DNA from: a virus
Length of the DNA: 29,693 nucleotides
Virus record (IMG/VR): IMGVR_UViG_3300046822_000128
Coordinates: 1-29,693 of that record
Reading direction: 5' to 3' (one strand)
The notes under the pieces are model-generated. The model was given only the letters and a program-made list of their open reading frames with translations. It was not told the origin of the DNA and ran no database searches. Every line of letters starts with the position of its first letter. The stretch's first letter is position 1. Shown in pieces: positions 29,134-29,693 of this stretch. The translations under genes were made by a program, and so were the position numbers.

Positions 29134-29693
29134 ATGGAGCGAATAGATTTCAATCAAGGCAGGATCGCCTGGTGCTGCGACGATAGCGGGATATCGCTAC
29201 CAAATCTTGCTCTCGAGACAGGCATCTCTGATGCGACTCTCGGAAAGGCAATGTCTGAGGGACGCGGCCTTACCTTCAATCAGCTTAAAAAAGTTGCAGA
29301 TTATTTCGGGCGCGGCATTCTCTTCTTTATGGAGGAAGGGCCTGCAGACCCTGTAAAGGTCCACACTGCAGCATTTAGAAGTATTGCAAACCAGAAGCCA
29401 GCTATTTCGGCGAAGCTACGCGCACTGATCGAGCGCGCAGAGCGTCAAAGAGATATCTATCTCGGCCTCCGCGAAGAAATAGGTTTAGATGATGCCTTAG
29501 GGTTTTCGCCACCGTTGGTATCAACGAACGCACGCGAAGCAGCAAAAACTACAAGAGCGTGGCTAGGTCTATCAAACGAAAATACGTTTGAACAGTATCG
29601 CGCAGCCGTAGAGCGCAAAGGCATTTTGGTATTTAGAAGCAATGGATACAACGGCCAGTGGCAGATAGCAAAAGATAACCCTGTTCTTGGATT
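29134..29693 (+). CDS. HTH plus ImmA/IrrE-like protein, truncated by window end
   Basis: The frame is open from ATG at 29134 (GAGGG ribosome binding site) to the edge, 186 codons. Residues 1-65 look like an XRE-type helix-turn-helix (ISLPNLALETGISDATLGKAMSEGRGLTFNQLKKVADYFG). The following FMEEGPADPVKVHTAAFRSIANQKP and REAAKTTRAWLGLSNENTFEQYRAAVERKGILVFRS are patterns I associate with phage-borne ImmA/IrrE (COG2856) proteins. The HExxH zinc protease motif would lie beyond the edge and is not seen. Base and codon use (ATA, AGA, AAA) are more AT-rich than in the neighbours, so this looks like an acquired accessory gene. Confidence 0.72.
   Translation, partial: MERIDFNQGRIAWCCDDSGISLPNLALETGISDATLGKAMSEGRGLTFNQLKKVADYFGRGILFFMEEGPADPVKVHTAAFRSIANQKPAISAKLRALIERAERQRDIYLGLREEIGLDDALGFSPPLVSTNAREAAKTTRAWLGLSNENTFEQYRAAVERKGILVFRSNGYNGQWQIAKDNPVLG

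Noticed and set aside
1-29693. CRISPR array, tRNA or rRNA genes, insertion sequences, attachment sites
   Set aside because: I looked for regular direct repeats, tRNA cloverleaf segments and transposase genes and saw none; the HNH gene is the only mobile element recognised.

Overview
The window is most of a lambda-like temperate siphophage genome, almost certainly a prophage of a Pseudomonas-type host. This is inferred from the high G+C, the GC-rich codon use and the gene families in a lambdoid order. Nearly everything lies on the minus strand and is transcribed from right to left. The lysogeny side (repressor and genes beyond it) points right on the plus strand. No integrase, attachment site, endolysin or spanin is visible, so both prophage ends lie outside the window.

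Immunity and early region (29693 to 21361, read right to left): a plus-strand S24/LexA-type CI repressor (27973-28785) faces a minus-strand Cro-like protein (27669-27863) across a compact operator region. Behind CI lie a small gene and a truncated HTH plus ImmA/IrrE-like gene running off the right edge. Behind Cro come two probable ribbon-helix-helix proteins, an HNH/AP2 homing endonuclease, an O-like replication protein, a DnaC-like helicase loader and a nin-like block (winged-helix protein, DUF1382, NinX, two coiled-coil accessory proteins, NinB, NinG). The block ends in a gene in the position of lambda Q. Most of these genes overlap by 1 or 4 bases and look translationally coupled.

Late control and lysis (21360 to 19661): a candidate late promoter just after the Q-position gene is followed by three intrinsic terminators and then a lambda-type holin. 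This resembles lambda pR'-tR' and suggests control by antitermination. Four very small genes follow the holin.

Head and packaging (19361 to 11023): small and large terminase, DUF4055 portal, SPP1 gp7/Mu F-type head protein, scaffold-like protein, major capsid protein, a HeH/LEM-like protein and the head-tail connector set.

Tail (11026 to 1): tail terminator, tail tube protein, tail assembly chaperone with a lambda-type GGGAAAG -1 frameshift signal, tape measure protein, DUF1833 protein, NlpC/P60 protein, TipJ/J-like tip protein, one further gene, and the start of another gene at the left edge. Several moron-like genes interrupt the module: a BamE/SmpA-like lipoprotein with its own promoter and terminator, a convergent pair at 4300-4855, and a plus-strand gene at 19435. 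Five intrinsic terminators lie inside the late operon, all in the direction of transcription, which again implies antitermination or graded expression.
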